The translations under genes were made by a program, and so were the position numbers. A DNA stretch of 64,000 bases. Source: Bacteroidota bacterium. GTDB taxonomy: Bacteria > Bacteroidota > Bacteroidia > Bacteroidales > UBA7960. Where the stretch lies: assembly GCA_007693555.1 (NCBI GenBank), contig REDJ01000071.1:1-64000 (forward strand). The letters are read 5' to 3'. Shown in pieces: positions 54,892 to 63,743 of this stretch. The notes under the pieces were generated by a model. That model was not told where the DNA came from. It saw nothing but the letters and a program-made list of their open reading frames with translations, and did no database searches. The stretch's first letter is position 1. The number at the start of each line of letters is the position of its first letter.

Positions 54892-56568
54892 ATGAAAACC
54901 TTAGTAAAATTAATCGCAGGAATGTTCGTATTTCTTACTGCATGTTCTACAACCTACTATGCAGCAAGCACTTACGATGACATTTATTACAGCCCCGGCA
55001 GTGCACAAGCCTACGCCGAAACTGCTTATGAAACCAGTGTAGAAGCTATAAAAATAAGCCCGGCAGATGAAGGCCAGCCGGCAGGTGTGTATTATGATAA
55101 TGATTATGAGTATTATACCGATAATGATTATCAGTATACAACACCACCTGCTGAAACCGAATATTACCATGATGATGGAGCTACATTTATAATTGAAAAT
55201 TATTATCACGCTTATTATGACTATTCATATACTTCGCGTATTCGAAGATTCCATCGCGACTATGTATACTTCGGTTATTACGACCCGTTTTTCACCAATA
55301 TGTACTGGTACAATTACAATCCACATTTCTATGGTGTAAGTATCTATATGGGTTATGGTGCATTACCATTCTATTATCCATGGCATTATTATTCCTGGGG
55401 ATACAGACCATGGGGTTGGGCACATTATGGATACGGATGGGGATGGGGTCCTCGCTGGGGAAGCTATTGGGCCGGACACCACCACGGATACTGGGCCGGA
55501 TATCATCACGGATATTGGTCAGGAGTCCATCATGGTGCATGGGGAGGATGGTATCCTCACTACTTTTATAACAGTTATGACGCCAGCAATTACTATTATG
55601 GTCAAAGGGGCTCCAGCGGAAGCACTGTTGCAGAAGGAACACGCCCTGTTTCAGGAAGGCATAATCAGCAAACATTCGCTGAGATTTATGAAGCATCAGA
55701 CCAACGCAGAGAAAGCACCCGCAATATGGCAGCACGTGAAGCCAGACGAGGAGAGACTCCTGTTGCTGCAGATGCCAGGGCAAGAGATACACAAAGAGAG
55801 GTAACACCCTCGGATGCAAGGCAACGAGTTGAAGCACCTGTAGATAGACAAGCACGTCCTGCTGAAACTACTCAGCGTCAGACAACCCCTGAAAGAGAAA
55901 CTGCAACCCGTCCACAGCAAACTCAGCAGGAAAGGTATCAGCCGGAACGCAGACCTTCAGATTATACTGCACCCAGCCGCGAGCGCTATCAGGGAGAGCA
56001 AACTCCCAGGTATACCAGACCGCAGCAACCCACTCCCCAAAGGGAGACACAGGGTACAGAAGCAAGGCCCAGAACATATACTCCACCCAGCCAGCAGCAA
56101 CCTCGCTCCAACCAGGAGTACAGAAGGCCGGCAGGTGAACAAAGACCCGCTTCTGTAGGTCGCGAAAGTGAGAGACAGCAGCCACAACAGGAGGCACGTC
56201 CGCAAACCCGTCCTGCACCAACACGTCCGCAGGCAACTCCGCAGCAAAGACCTGCTCAAACCAGACCGCAGGCTGCTCCGCAGAGGACACCTTCACAAAA
56301 CAGACCTCAGGCCGCTCCACAGAGAACACCTTCGCAAAGTCGACCACAGGCCGCACCGCAAAGGTCTCCTTCGCAAAGCAGGCCACAGGCAACACCGCAA
56401 AGGTCTCCACAAAGAAGTACACCCTCGGTTAGTCCTTCTTCAAGAGGCAGTTCTTCCGGTGGCAACGTAAGAAGTACACCTTCTTCGCCCTCAAGAGGTT
56501 CTTCGGGAACATCTTCACGTGGCAGCTCAGGAAGTAGCTCAAGAAGCAGCGGCGGAAGGAACAGATAA
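54892..56568 (+). CDS. Low-complexity Tyr/Trp/Gly/His-rich lipoprotein with P/Q/R repeats
   Basis: A 558-residue lipoprotein. Lipobox LTAC19; a Tyr/Asp-rich region (about 22-160), a Trp/Gly/His/Tyr-rich stretch (about 160-240, YGWGWGPRWG then HHGYWAGYHHG), an acid/Arg linker, and a C-terminal half rich in Pro, Gln and Arg with five copies of a 13-residue repeat (RPQAAPQRTPSQ type), ending in a Ser/Gly/Arg tail. The start follows an AAGGAGG ribosome site, unusual for this genome and stronger than at other genes. It resembles cell-surface cohesion or matrix proteins in composition; function unknown. A terminator follows. Confidence 0.82.
   Translation: MKTLVKLIAGMFVFLTACSTTYYAASTYDDIYYSPGSAQAYAETAYETSVEAIKISPADEGQPAGVYYDNDYEYYTDNDYQYTTPPAETEYYHDDGATFIIENYYHAYYDYSYTSRIRRFHRDYVYFGYYDPFFTNMYWYNYNPHFYGVSIYMGYGALPFYYPWHYYSWGYRPWGWAHYGYGWGWGPRWGSYWAGHHHGYWAGYHHGYWSGVHHGAWGGWYPHYFYNSYDASNYYYGQRGSSGSTVAEGTRPVSGRHNQQTFAEIYEASDQRRESTRNMAAREARRGETPVAADARARDTQREVTPSDARQRVEAPVDRQARPAETTQRQTTPERETATRPQQTQQERYQPERRPSDYTAPSRERYQGEQTPRYTRPQQPTPQRETQGTEARPRTYTPPSQQQPRSNQEYRRPAGEQRPASVGRESERQQPQQEARPQTRPAPTRPQATPQQRPAQTRPQAAPQRTPSQNRPQAAPQRTPSQSRPQAAPQRSPSQSRPQATPQRSPQRSTPSVSPSSRGSSSGGNVRSTPSSPSRGSSGTSSRGSSGSSSRSSGGRNR
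56224..56418 (+). repeat. Five-copy 39-bp tandem repeat in coding sequence
   Basis: Copies start at 56224, 56263, 56302, 56341 and 56380, each encoding a 13-residue R-P-Q-x-x-P-Q-R unit. Copies have drifted at the DNA level, mainly at third positions. Confidence 0.85.
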
Positions 56569-56581
56569 TAATAAAACTGAT

Positions 56582-56627
56582 AAAGCTCCCCTCAATTAAT
56601 CCTTGTATTCAGGGGAGCTTTTTTTCA
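56582..56627 (+). terminator. Intrinsic terminator
   Basis: AAAGCTCCCCT pairs with AGGGGAGCTTT around an AT-rich loop, followed by TTTTT. Confidence 0.85.
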
Positions 56628-56690
56628 GACCTTTTAACTATCCTATCTATAATCCTTTAAATCTTAAATCTAACAATAAAACATAACACC

Positions 56691-58139
56691 ATGCAACGAC
56701 TATATCTGATAATATTATTAAGCCTGGGAATCAGTATGGTAACCCATGCACAAAATGAAACAGATGCATTAAGGTATTCCTTGCTGACACCTGGTGGTAC
56801 CGCTAGATTCATTAGTACCGGAGGAGCATTTGGAGCTCTCGGAGGTGATTTTTCAACATTAAGCATAAACCCGGCAGGTATCGCTATTTACAGGGGAAAT
56901 GAATTTACAATTACTCCGAGCCTGAATTTCAGCAAAGTGGAATCAACCTTTTACGGAACATTTGCCGATGACATTAAATATGATTTTAATGTAGGAAATA
57001 TTGGTCTTGTATTGGTATTCAATGATCCAAATCAATTAAAAGAATCGGGCTGGATGGGGTTTCAGTTTGGTTTAGGGATGAACCGCCATTTGAACTTTAA
57101 CAACAGAAAAATCTACGAAGGATTCAATACAGAAAGTTCTTTGATGACCGATTATCTTTACCGGGTTCTGGATGCAGGAATAAACCCGGCAAACCCAACG
57201 GGTTTTGAGCCCTTTTCAACAAATCTTGCATGGGAAACCCTGTTGCTTGATACCTTAGGAGGGCAGTTTATAGTCGATATGGAAGATGGAAATGTATTCC
57301 AAAGAAGAGAAACAAACACGAGCGGGTCAGTCAGAGAACTGGTTCTCACTGTGGGAGGTAATTACAGCAACCGGCTTTATTTAGGTGCTACATTCGGATT
57401 TCCTACTGTAAGATTTGAGGAAGAATATACTTATACTGAAGAAGATACTACAGATGAGAATGCATTTTTCAATTCCCTGGAGTACAGAGAAACACTGAGT
57501 ACATCAGGAAGCGGTTTCAATTTTAAATTCGGTATGATTTACCGCGCTACGGATATGATAAGAATTGGCGCAGCTGTGCATACCCCAACTTTTTACAGCC
57601 TTGAAGACAGATGGCGCACCAATATGAAATCCAATCTTAGTTTTGGTAATTTTGAAGAATCTTCTCCTCGCGGACGCCATCAATATGAGTTAAACTCACC
57701 TCTAAGATTGCTGGGTAGCCTGGGATTGGTTTTTGGTACATCAGGACTACTGAGTTTTGATTATGAATATGCAGATTTTACACAAATGCGCCTCAGAAGC
57801 AGTGTAGCATCTTTTTCCCAGGAAAATAATATTATACGCAATAACTTTCAGGCACAACATATCTTTCGTGTGGGAGGAGAAATCAGGCTTGACCCCATTA
57901 TCCTGAGGGCAGGATATTCATATCATTCAAACCCATACAAGGCAGGAGTTAACGAAATGGAAAGAAACACAATAAGTGCAGGTATTGGAATTCGCGACAG
58001 AAACTACTTTGTTGATTTCGGTTACTTTTTTACTCAATATTCTGAGGATTTCTACCCTTATGCAGCAAATCTGACACAACCGGTCAATTATGATTATTCA
58101 CGCAATGGTTTCCTGATGACAATAGGTTTCAGATTCTGA
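56691..58139 (+). CDS. OMPP1/FadL-family outer-membrane protein
   Basis: A 482-residue outer-membrane barrel of the OMPP1/FadL type. The signal peptide ends near THAQ (1-20), and the mature N-terminus has the family region ARFISTGGAFGALGGDFSTLSINPAGIAIYRGNEF. The last strand ends in aromatic residues (MTIGFRF). FadL-type channels carry long-chain fatty acids or hydrophobic compounds. It is not obviously in an operon; a terminator follows. Confidence 0.88.
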   Translation: MQRLYLIILLSLGISMVTHAQNETDALRYSLLTPGGTARFISTGGAFGALGGDFSTLSINPAGIAIYRGNEFTITPSLNFSKVESTFYGTFADDIKYDFNVGNIGLVLVFNDPNQLKESGWMGFQFGLGMNRHLNFNNRKIYEGFNTESSLMTDYLYRVLDAGINPANPTGFEPFSTNLAWETLLLDTLGGQFIVDMEDGNVFQRRETNTSGSVRELVLTVGGNYSNRLYLGATFGFPTVRFEEEYTYTEEDTTDENAFFNSLEYRETLSTSGSGFNFKFGMIYRATDMIRIGAAVHTPTFYSLEDRWRTNMKSNLSFGNFEESSPRGRHQYELNSPLRLLGSLGLVFGTSGLLSFDYEYADFTQMRLRSSVASFSQENNIIRNNFQAQHIFRVGGEIRLDPIILRAGYSYHSNPYKAGVNEMERNTISAGIGIRDRNYFVDFGYFFTQYSEDFYPYAANLTQPVNYDYSRNGFLMTIGFRF

Positions 58140-58173
58140 TAAAAAATGTTACCCCCCATTCACTTGTTGAATG

Positions 58174-58211
58174 AAAAACGGGCAGGATTTTTTCCTGCCC
58201 GTTTCACTTTT
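58174..58211. terminator. Bidirectional terminator
   Basis: AAAAACGGGCAGGA pairs with TCCTGCCCGTTT around a T-run, between convergent genes. Confidence 0.85.
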
Positions 58212-58228
58212 ATATTCTTAAGAAGTTA

Positions 58229-59074
58229 TTAAAGAGAAATACTTTCAACTATACTTGTATCCACAAGAATTCTTCCGCAATATTCACAAACAATAATTTT
58301 CTTGTTCAGGCGAATATCCAATTGTCTCTGAGGAGGTATTTTGTTAAAACATCCGCCACATGCATCCCTTTCAACCGGTACTACTGCAAGTCCGTTTCTG
58401 GCGTTAGCGCGAATACGCTTATAAGCACCAAGCAATCTGTCATCTATTATTTCTTCCTGTTTTTTAGACTTTTGCCTGAGTTGTTCCTCTTCCTTTTGCG
58501 TTTCTTCAATGATATCCTTTAATTCATTCTTTTTAATATCGAGGTCATTTTTTCGTTCATCCAATTCATTAACGGCTATCTCAACCAATTGCTTCTTACT
58601 TTCAATAGCTGCTGTAAATTCTTTTATTTTCTTTTCTGAAAGCTGAATCTCCAGGGTTTGATATTCAATTTCCTTGTTCAATGAATCGTATTCCCGGTTA
58701 TTACGCACATTCATTTGCTGCGATTCATATTTTTTAACCAATTCCTGGCTTTCTTTTATCGCATTCTGTTTTTGTGTGATTTCCATCTCAAGATCAGAAA
58801 CCTCCTGATTAAATTTATTAATACGGGTTTCAAGTCCTTCAATTTCATCTTCAAGATCCTGGACTTCCAGTGGTAATTCTCCTCTTACAATACGTATTTT
58901 ATCAATGTGGGTATCAATCAACTGGAGCGTATATAACCCGGTTAATTTCTTTTTAACCACCGATTCTATACTATCCTCGGCAGTTTTATCCATTGCCGAT
59001 GTAGTGGTTACAATTTCAGGTTCTTCTGTTTTGGTGGTATTCTTGCTTCTGGAAGTTGCTTTAGATTTGGCCAT
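58229..59074 (-). CDS. Coiled-coil zinc-ribbon protein (DUF164-like)
   Basis: A 281-residue protein with a Lys/Ser/Thr-rich N-terminus (1-40), a long coiled coil (about 60-215) and a C-terminal C4 zinc ribbon (CGGCFNK, then CEYCGRIL). This arrangement matches the DUF164/C4-type zinc ribbon family of predicted nucleic-acid-binding proteins. It lies 31 nt after the Nif3 gene on the same strand; the two are commonly adjacent in Bacteroidota. Cytoplasmic. Confidence 0.9.
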   Translation of the reverse strand: MAKSKATSRSKNTTKTEEPEIVTTTSAMDKTAEDSIESVVKKKLTGLYTLQLIDTHIDKIRIVRGELPLEVQDLEDEIEGLETRINKFNQEVSDLEMEITQKQNAIKESQELVKKYESQQMNVRNNREYDSLNKEIEYQTLEIQLSEKKIKEFTAAIESKKQLVEIAVNELDERKNDLDIKKNELKDIIEETQKEEEQLRQKSKKQEEIIDDRLLGAYKRIRANARNGLAVVPVERDACGGCFNKIPPQRQLDIRLNKKIIVCEYCGRILVDTSIVESISL

Positions 59075-59105
59075 AAGGGCAATATTTTATTTTAGAATTG
59101 CTGAA

Positions 59106-60200
59106 TTAGAAATATCTGACAGGATTTGTACTCTGGTCAGAAATCAGGAGTGCAAAGTTAGTAAATTTTTTACTAACAATTTCATACAAAATTTCTTTTG
59201 TAAATTGTTCACTTTCATAATGTCCCACATCTGCCAAAAGCATTTTTCCCCTTACATCAAAAAAGTCATGATATTTAATATCTGCAGTTATAAAAATATC
59301 AGCACCTGCTGACACAGCTTTATCGATGAGAAAACTACCGCTGCCACCGCATAGAGCAACTTTTTTTATTTCTCTGCCAGTAAACTCACTATGCCTGATA
59401 GCCGGAATTCCCAACTGATCTTTTAAGAAGGCAAGAAAATTATTTTCAGTCATTTGCTCAGGTAATTTACCTGTTATACCTGCACCTGCCTTGTCAAAAG
59501 TATTATCAAGGGGATATAAATCATAAGCCACCTCTTCATATGGATGTGCATTAAGCATAGCTTTTAAAACTGCATTTTCAAGGTAATCCGGTAAAATGGT
59601 TTCAATTCTGATCTCCGGCTCATAGTGTATCTGTCCCTTTTCACCCACAAAAGGATTTGTGCTGTCTCCGCCTCTGAATGAACCTTTTCCTTCAAGGTTA
59701 AAACTACAACAATCATACTCTCCAATTTGTCCTGCACCGGCCAGAAAAATTGCTTCCCTTACCTTTTCAGCGTGTTCAACCGGACAGAAAGTAACAAGTT
59801 TTTTTAACAGCCCTTTTCTTGGTTGAAGCACCCTGAGTTCTGTTAATCCCAGTTTTTCCGCTAACTTTTTATTCACTCCGTTGATTACACTGTCAAGATT
59901 TGTATGCACCGAAATCAAACTGATATCATGCTTTATTGCCTTAATCAATGCCCTTTCGGTATAATGTTTCCCTGTGAGTTTTTTAATACCCCGAAAAATC
60001 AATGGATGATGCGATATTACCAGGTCACATTGTTTTTCTATGGCTTCATCAATTATCTCTTCGGTAATATCAATACAAACCAGTCCACGTTTTACCTCCT
60101 TTTCAGGATCTCCGAATTGAATGCCTGAATTATCATAATCCTCCTGCAAAGAAAATGGTGCAATCTGTTCAAAGGCCTTTACCAGTTCTCCTAGTTTCAT
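59106..60200 (-). CDS. Nif3-like dinuclear metal-centre hexameric protein (YqfO type)
   Basis: A 364-residue Nif3/YqfO-family protein. Metal-ligand motifs include the N-terminal SHHPLIFRGIK and VHTNLDSV and the C-terminal ADIKYHDFFDV, with DVGHYESE; a YqfO-type insert (about 130-235) with HPYEEVAYDLYPL is present. The family forms a hexameric ring with two metal ions per subunit; its reaction is unsettled. Operon with the zinc-ribbon gene. Confidence 0.92.
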   Translation of the reverse strand: MKLGELVKAFEQIAPFSLQEDYDNSGIQFGDPEKEVKRGLVCIDITEEIIDEAIEKQCDLVISHHPLIFRGIKKLTGKHYTERALIKAIKHDISLISVHTNLDSVINGVNKKLAEKLGLTELRVLQPRKGLLKKLVTFCPVEHAEKVREAIFLAGAGQIGEYDCCSFNLEGKGSFRGGDSTNPFVGEKGQIHYEPEIRIETILPDYLENAVLKAMLNAHPYEEVAYDLYPLDNTFDKAGAGITGKLPEQMTENNFLAFLKDQLGIPAIRHSEFTGREIKKVALCGGSGSFLIDKAVSAGADIFITADIKYHDFFDVRGKMLLADVGHYESEQFTKEILYEIVSKKFTNFALLISDQSTNPVRYF

Positions 60201-60462
60201 GTTTTTTAAGTTTTATGTTAATCTGATTTGTTTAAGCTAAGTTATAAAATTGCCTGAAACAATCCGGGAACTAAACTGATTTTCCCCCAGGTTCCTATCA
60301 CTGTTGCTTCATAAATATAAAGTATTTCTATTCTCGTAATGCTTTTTGCCTCAAACAGACAAATTCATTCTTTAAAAGAAGTATAGGGGCAAACTTCGTA
60401 TCAAACTAAATATTAGTGATTTGCGCTTGAATTAATTGATTTCATTTTCTATATTTGGCCCC

Positions 60463-61536
60463 ATGAATGTTTTCAGGATTTTCTTATTCCCATTTTCCTT
60501 AATCTATGGAAGTATAACCTGGTTAAGAAATAAATTCTTTGACTGGGGTTTGCTTCCTTCTCAAAGCTATAAGCATGCTTTAATCGGAACCGGCAATCTC
60601 AGTACCGGAGGCACAGGAAAAACTCCTCATATTGAATACCTGATAAAACTCTTAAAGGACAAATATAAGGTTGCTACACTAAGCCGAGGTTATAAAAGAA
60701 AAACAAGGGGTTTCCAATTTGCAAATGAAGAATCAACAGTCAGACAAATTGGAGATGAGCCCATGCAAATTTATTATAAATATCCTGAAGCCTTTGTTGC
60801 TGTTTGTGAGAACCGTAAAAGGGGGGTTGATAAAATCCTTGAAAAACGACCCGATAATCAGGTTATCCTGCTGGATGATGTATTTCAACACCGGTATATC
60901 AAACCAGGGCTGAATATTCTTTTAACAGACTATCATAAAATATTCACACGCAATTTTGTTTTACCCACCGGGAACCTTCGTGAATTCAGGCATGGGGCAA
61001 AACGAGCAGATGCTCTGATTGTGACAAAAACCCCTTCTGTATTTTCTCCTCTTGACAGGAGACTTCTGCTAAAAGAACTTGGCAAATATGAGATCCCTCA
61101 TATTTTCTTCTCTTTCATAAAATACGGAAAGTGGGTACCTGTAAATGAAAAAGCGAAAGAAACCAATATGCAAAAAGCCAAAACAATTTTTTTAGTTACC
61201 GGTATTGCAAACCCCGTTCCATTGGGTGAACACCTGAAAAGGCAATGTACTTTTCTGAAGGAGTTTCGCTTTTCTGATCATCACCAGTTTACAATAACAG
61301 ATTTGCATAAAATAAAAGACAAGTTTAATGCCACGTATAGCCAAACCAAAGCAATAGTAACAACCGAAAAGGATACCATGCGACTTCGAAAGCCAGAATT
61401 AATTGAGGTATTTAAAAATATGCCGGTTTATTACATACCCATTGAGGTTGACTTTCATCATGAAGATAAAAAAGGATTTGATAAAATGGTACTTGATTTT
61501 ATGCAGAGTCACTTCCCGAAAAAAAAGAAGGCATAA
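60463..61536 (+). CDS. lpxK: Tetraacyldisaccharide 4'-kinase
   Basis: A 357-residue lipid A kinase with one N-terminal membrane anchor (about 1-20) and a P-loop in GNLSTGGTGKTPH near residue 45. Further LpxK signatures are SRGYKRKTRGF, DEPMQIYYKYP and LPTGNLREFRHGAKRAD. It phosphorylates the 4' position of the lipid A precursor at the inner membrane. ATG 60463 was chosen over an upstream TTG. Confidence 0.95.
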   Translation: MNVFRIFLFPFSLIYGSITWLRNKFFDWGLLPSQSYKHALIGTGNLSTGGTGKTPHIEYLIKLLKDKYKVATLSRGYKRKTRGFQFANEESTVRQIGDEPMQIYYKYPEAFVAVCENRKRGVDKILEKRPDNQVILLDDVFQHRYIKPGLNILLTDYHKIFTRNFVLPTGNLREFRHGAKRADALIVTKTPSVFSPLDRRLLLKELGKYEIPHIFFSFIKYGKWVPVNEKAKETNMQKAKTIFLVTGIANPVPLGEHLKRQCTFLKEFRFSDHHQFTITDLHKIKDKFNATYSQTKAIVTTEKDTMRLRKPELIEVFKNMPVYYIPIEVDFHHEDKKGFDKMVLDFMQSHFPKKKKA

Positions 61537-61584
61537 TTTTTCGTATGCGAACTTCTTTTATACTAAATTGCTACTTTTTATTCG

Positions 61585-62964
61585 TCATATACCCAGTTTT
61601 TTCATTTTCTTCCAAAGAGCAACTCTGCTGATACCCAAGTATTCTGCGGTTTTGGTTTGGTTCCAGTCATTCATTTCAAGCACACCCATGAGTTGTTCTT
61701 TATTGATAGTCAATCTTCTGTTTTTATTTTTCCTGAAGCCTTCAGCATAATAAACTGAGGCTGAAAGATCTCTCTCTTTTTTATCCACCGGTTCCTTAGG
61801 ACCTTTTCTGATTTCTTCCGGCAGATCCGCCAGTTCTATTAATCCTGACCGAACCAATACGAATGCATGTTCAATGGCATTTTGGAGCTCTCTTATATTT
61901 CCCGGCCATGAATAAGTCAATAATGCCTTCATTGCCTCTTTGCTGAGCCCTTTTACACTTCTTGAAGTTGTCCGGTTATACTTTTCCACAAAATAATCTA
62001 TCAACAAAGGAATATCCAGATAACGTTCTCTCAGGGATGGCATTTTTATATTAAACACATTCAAACGGTAAAAGAGGTCCTCTCTGAAAATATTATGTCG
62101 GATGAGCTCACGCAAATCCTTATTGGTTGCAGCTACTATCCGCATATCCACTTTTATGGTTTTGTTGTCACCAACTCTTTCAATAACTTTTTCCTGTAAT
62201 ACTCTTAGCAACTTTACCTGCAGCGATTGAGATATCTCTGCAATCTCATCAAGGAATATGGTTCCACCATTGGCTTGTTCAAACTTCCCTGTTTTATCTT
62301 TATACGCATCTGTAAATGCGCCTTTCACGTGACCAAAGAGCTCACTCTCAAGCAGGGTTTCGGTTAATGCAGCACAATTTACTTTTATCAGAGGTTTGTT
62401 TTTTCTGTCTGAAAGCTCATGAATGGCATCTGCAACAAGTTCTTTCCCTGTACCACTTTCTCCCTGAATGAGCACATTCACCTCAGAATCAGCAGCCAAA
62501 CTTATCATTCGGTAAATTTCTACTATTGCAGGGTCATGTCCGATTATTTTCTTTCTCAGGATAAACTCACCTTTTCCGAATGTGCCCGGCGAATAGGTGA
62601 TACAATCCATTTCGCCCGAAATATCTGTAATATTGAAAATGTAGAATTCAGAACTTTTATGTGTAAAACCTTTCACCGAAAAATAAACCAGGCGGTCATC
62701 ACCATAGCTTTTTAAAATCAATGTTTTATGAAAATCTCGTTTGCCCTGATTAATCATATTTTGCATACAATCATCCATGCTGAATAATCGCATATCTGTT
62801 GTATAATATACCTGATCTCTCATATTTGCATGGATACTGTTTCTTGTGCCTGAAAATATTTTTTCCCTCGCAAATTCATTCATGTATTGAATATTCAACT
62901 GATTATCAGTAATTATCAGTCCACAGGGCAAGGAATCAGCAATGGCTTTAAAATCTTTTTCCAT
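61585..62964 (-). CDS. PAS-domain sigma-54 activator (Fis-family)
   Basis: A 459-residue enhancer-binding protein. A PAS sensor (1-120, GLIITDNQLNIQYMNEFARE) replaces the receiver domain; a sigma-54 AAA+ domain follows (Walker A GESGTGKE near 168, Walker B IFLDEIAE near 236) and ends in a Fis-type helix-turn-helix (KTAEYLGISRVALWKKM). The sigma-54 contact loop is GAFTDA (215-220). It needs RpoN, encoded near 38 kb, and sits next to a sigma-54 promoter whose upstream region carries GTTAAC sites, so it probably regulates the DUF302 gene and itself. Confidence 0.93.
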   Translation of the reverse strand: MEKDFKAIADSLPCGLIITDNQLNIQYMNEFAREKIFSGTRNSIHANMRDQVYYTTDMRLFSMDDCMQNMINQGKRDFHKTLILKSYGDDRLVYFSVKGFTHKSSEFYIFNITDISGEMDCITYSPGTFGKGEFILRKKIIGHDPAIVEIYRMISLAADSEVNVLIQGESGTGKELVADAIHELSDRKNKPLIKVNCAALTETLLESELFGHVKGAFTDAYKDKTGKFEQANGGTIFLDEIAEISQSLQVKLLRVLQEKVIERVGDNKTIKVDMRIVAATNKDLRELIRHNIFREDLFYRLNVFNIKMPSLRERYLDIPLLIDYFVEKYNRTTSRSVKGLSKEAMKALLTYSWPGNIRELQNAIEHAFVLVRSGLIELADLPEEIRKGPKEPVDKKERDLSASVYYAEGFRKNKNRRLTINKEQLMGVLEMNDWNQTKTAEYLGISRVALWKKMKKLGI

Positions 62965-62976
62965 AAAACGTTTTAA

Positions 62977-63028
62977 GTTAACAATTGGTTAGCAAAGTTA
63001 ATGCTTTTTGTTAACTAAATGTGTTAAC
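62977..63028. promoter_or_regulatory. Cluster of GTTAAC sites (candidate activator binding array)
   Basis: GTTAAC at 62977, 63010 and 63023 and near-copies GTTAGC at 62988 and GTTAAT at 62997, spaced 9-13 nt, lie between the activator gene and the sigma-54 promoter. GTTAAC is self-complementary. A further palindrome CCTGTTTAACAGG (63056-63068) lies closer to the promoter. Confidence 0.6.
62993..63000 (-). promoter_or_regulatory. -7 box of the PAS activator gene
   Basis: The minus strand reads TAACTTTG, a perfect TAnnTTTG, 28 nt before the start codon at 62964. It overlaps the GTTAGC/GTTAAT sites, which suggests autoregulation. Confidence 0.45.
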
Positions 63029-63081
63029 TTTTGTGCTTACATTATCATGTATATACCTGTTTAACAGGCATATAATTGTTA

Positions 63082-63096
63082 TGGCATAAAAATCGC
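63082..63096 (+). promoter_or_regulatory. Sigma-54 -24/-12 promoter of the DUF302 gene
   Basis: TGGCATA-AAAA-TCGC matches the sigma-54 consensus TGGCACG-N4-TTGC in the invariant GG and GC and in spacing (15 nt overall), with mismatches only at two -24 positions and one -12 position. It lies 54 nt before ATG 63151. Confidence 0.65.
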
Positions 63097-63150
63097 CTTT
63101 TTATAATGAGAAAATCTAAAATGAATAAATAAACATTAAACTATACAGTT

Positions 63151-63630
63151 ATGACTAAACAAAACATTTTATTCCTTACAGGTGGATTACTGACAGGTAT
63201 TATACTCACTGCCCTACTGGCTTACAAATCAGCTCCAGGAATGATGCTGAAAGAAGCTGAAAGTAAATACAATTTTGAAAGATCTGTGGAGATTTTTGAG
63301 CAAACCGCACTGGAAATGGGTTGGAAAATCCCAACCGTTCACGACATGCAGGAAACAATGAAAAATTTTGGGAAGGATGTGGCTCAAATGAAAGTTTTTG
63401 AACTTTGCCATCCTGAGCATGCCTACGAAATTTTAAGCCGTGATAAGGAAAGAATTGTTTCAAATATGATGCCTTGCCGTGTTTCTATATACGAAAAGTC
63501 TGATGGCAATACTTATATTTCATGGATGAATACTTCAATGATGGGAAATATGATGGGTGGCGTAATTGCTGATGTAATGGGAGTTGCTTCTGCAGAAAGT
63601 GAAAAAATGATTTCAGCCATAAAAAAGTAA
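63151..63630 (+). CDS. DUF302 domain protein with membrane anchor
   Basis: A 159-residue protein with one N-terminal transmembrane helix (6-24) and a DUF302 domain (about 40-150) with the family segments CHPEHAYEIL and MPCRVSIYEKSDGNTYISW. Function is unknown; DUF302 proteins are linked to metal, redox or anaerobic stress functions in some genomes. The sigma-54 promoter and PAS activator directly upstream suggest that it responds to a small-molecule or redox signal. Confidence 0.88.
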   Translation: MTKQNILFLTGGLLTGIILTALLAYKSAPGMMLKEAESKYNFERSVEIFEQTALEMGWKIPTVHDMQETMKNFGKDVAQMKVFELCHPEHAYEILSRDKERIVSNMMPCRVSIYEKSDGNTYISWMNTSMMGNMMGGVIADVMGVASAESEKMISAIKK

Positions 63631-63670
63631 TGAAATTCTAGCGATAGTTTTTTGATTGGTGCTTATTTTA

Positions 63671-63703
63671 AAAGAGACCCGTTTTTTATGGGTCTCTTTT
63701 TTT
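63671..63703 (+). terminator. Intrinsic terminator after DUF302 gene
   Basis: AAAGAGACCC pairs with GGGTCTCTTT around GTTTTTTAT, followed by TTTT. Confidence 0.88.
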
Positions 63704-63736
63704 AAAATAAAAACGGGAGCCTTATAATGTCTCCCG
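63703..63736 (-). terminator. Intrinsic terminator of the minus-strand SPOR gene
   Basis: On the minus strand CGGGAG pairs with CTCCCG and is followed by TTTTTATTTT, 8 nt after the stop codon at 63744. Confidence 0.75.
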
Positions 63737-63743
63737 CTATTCT

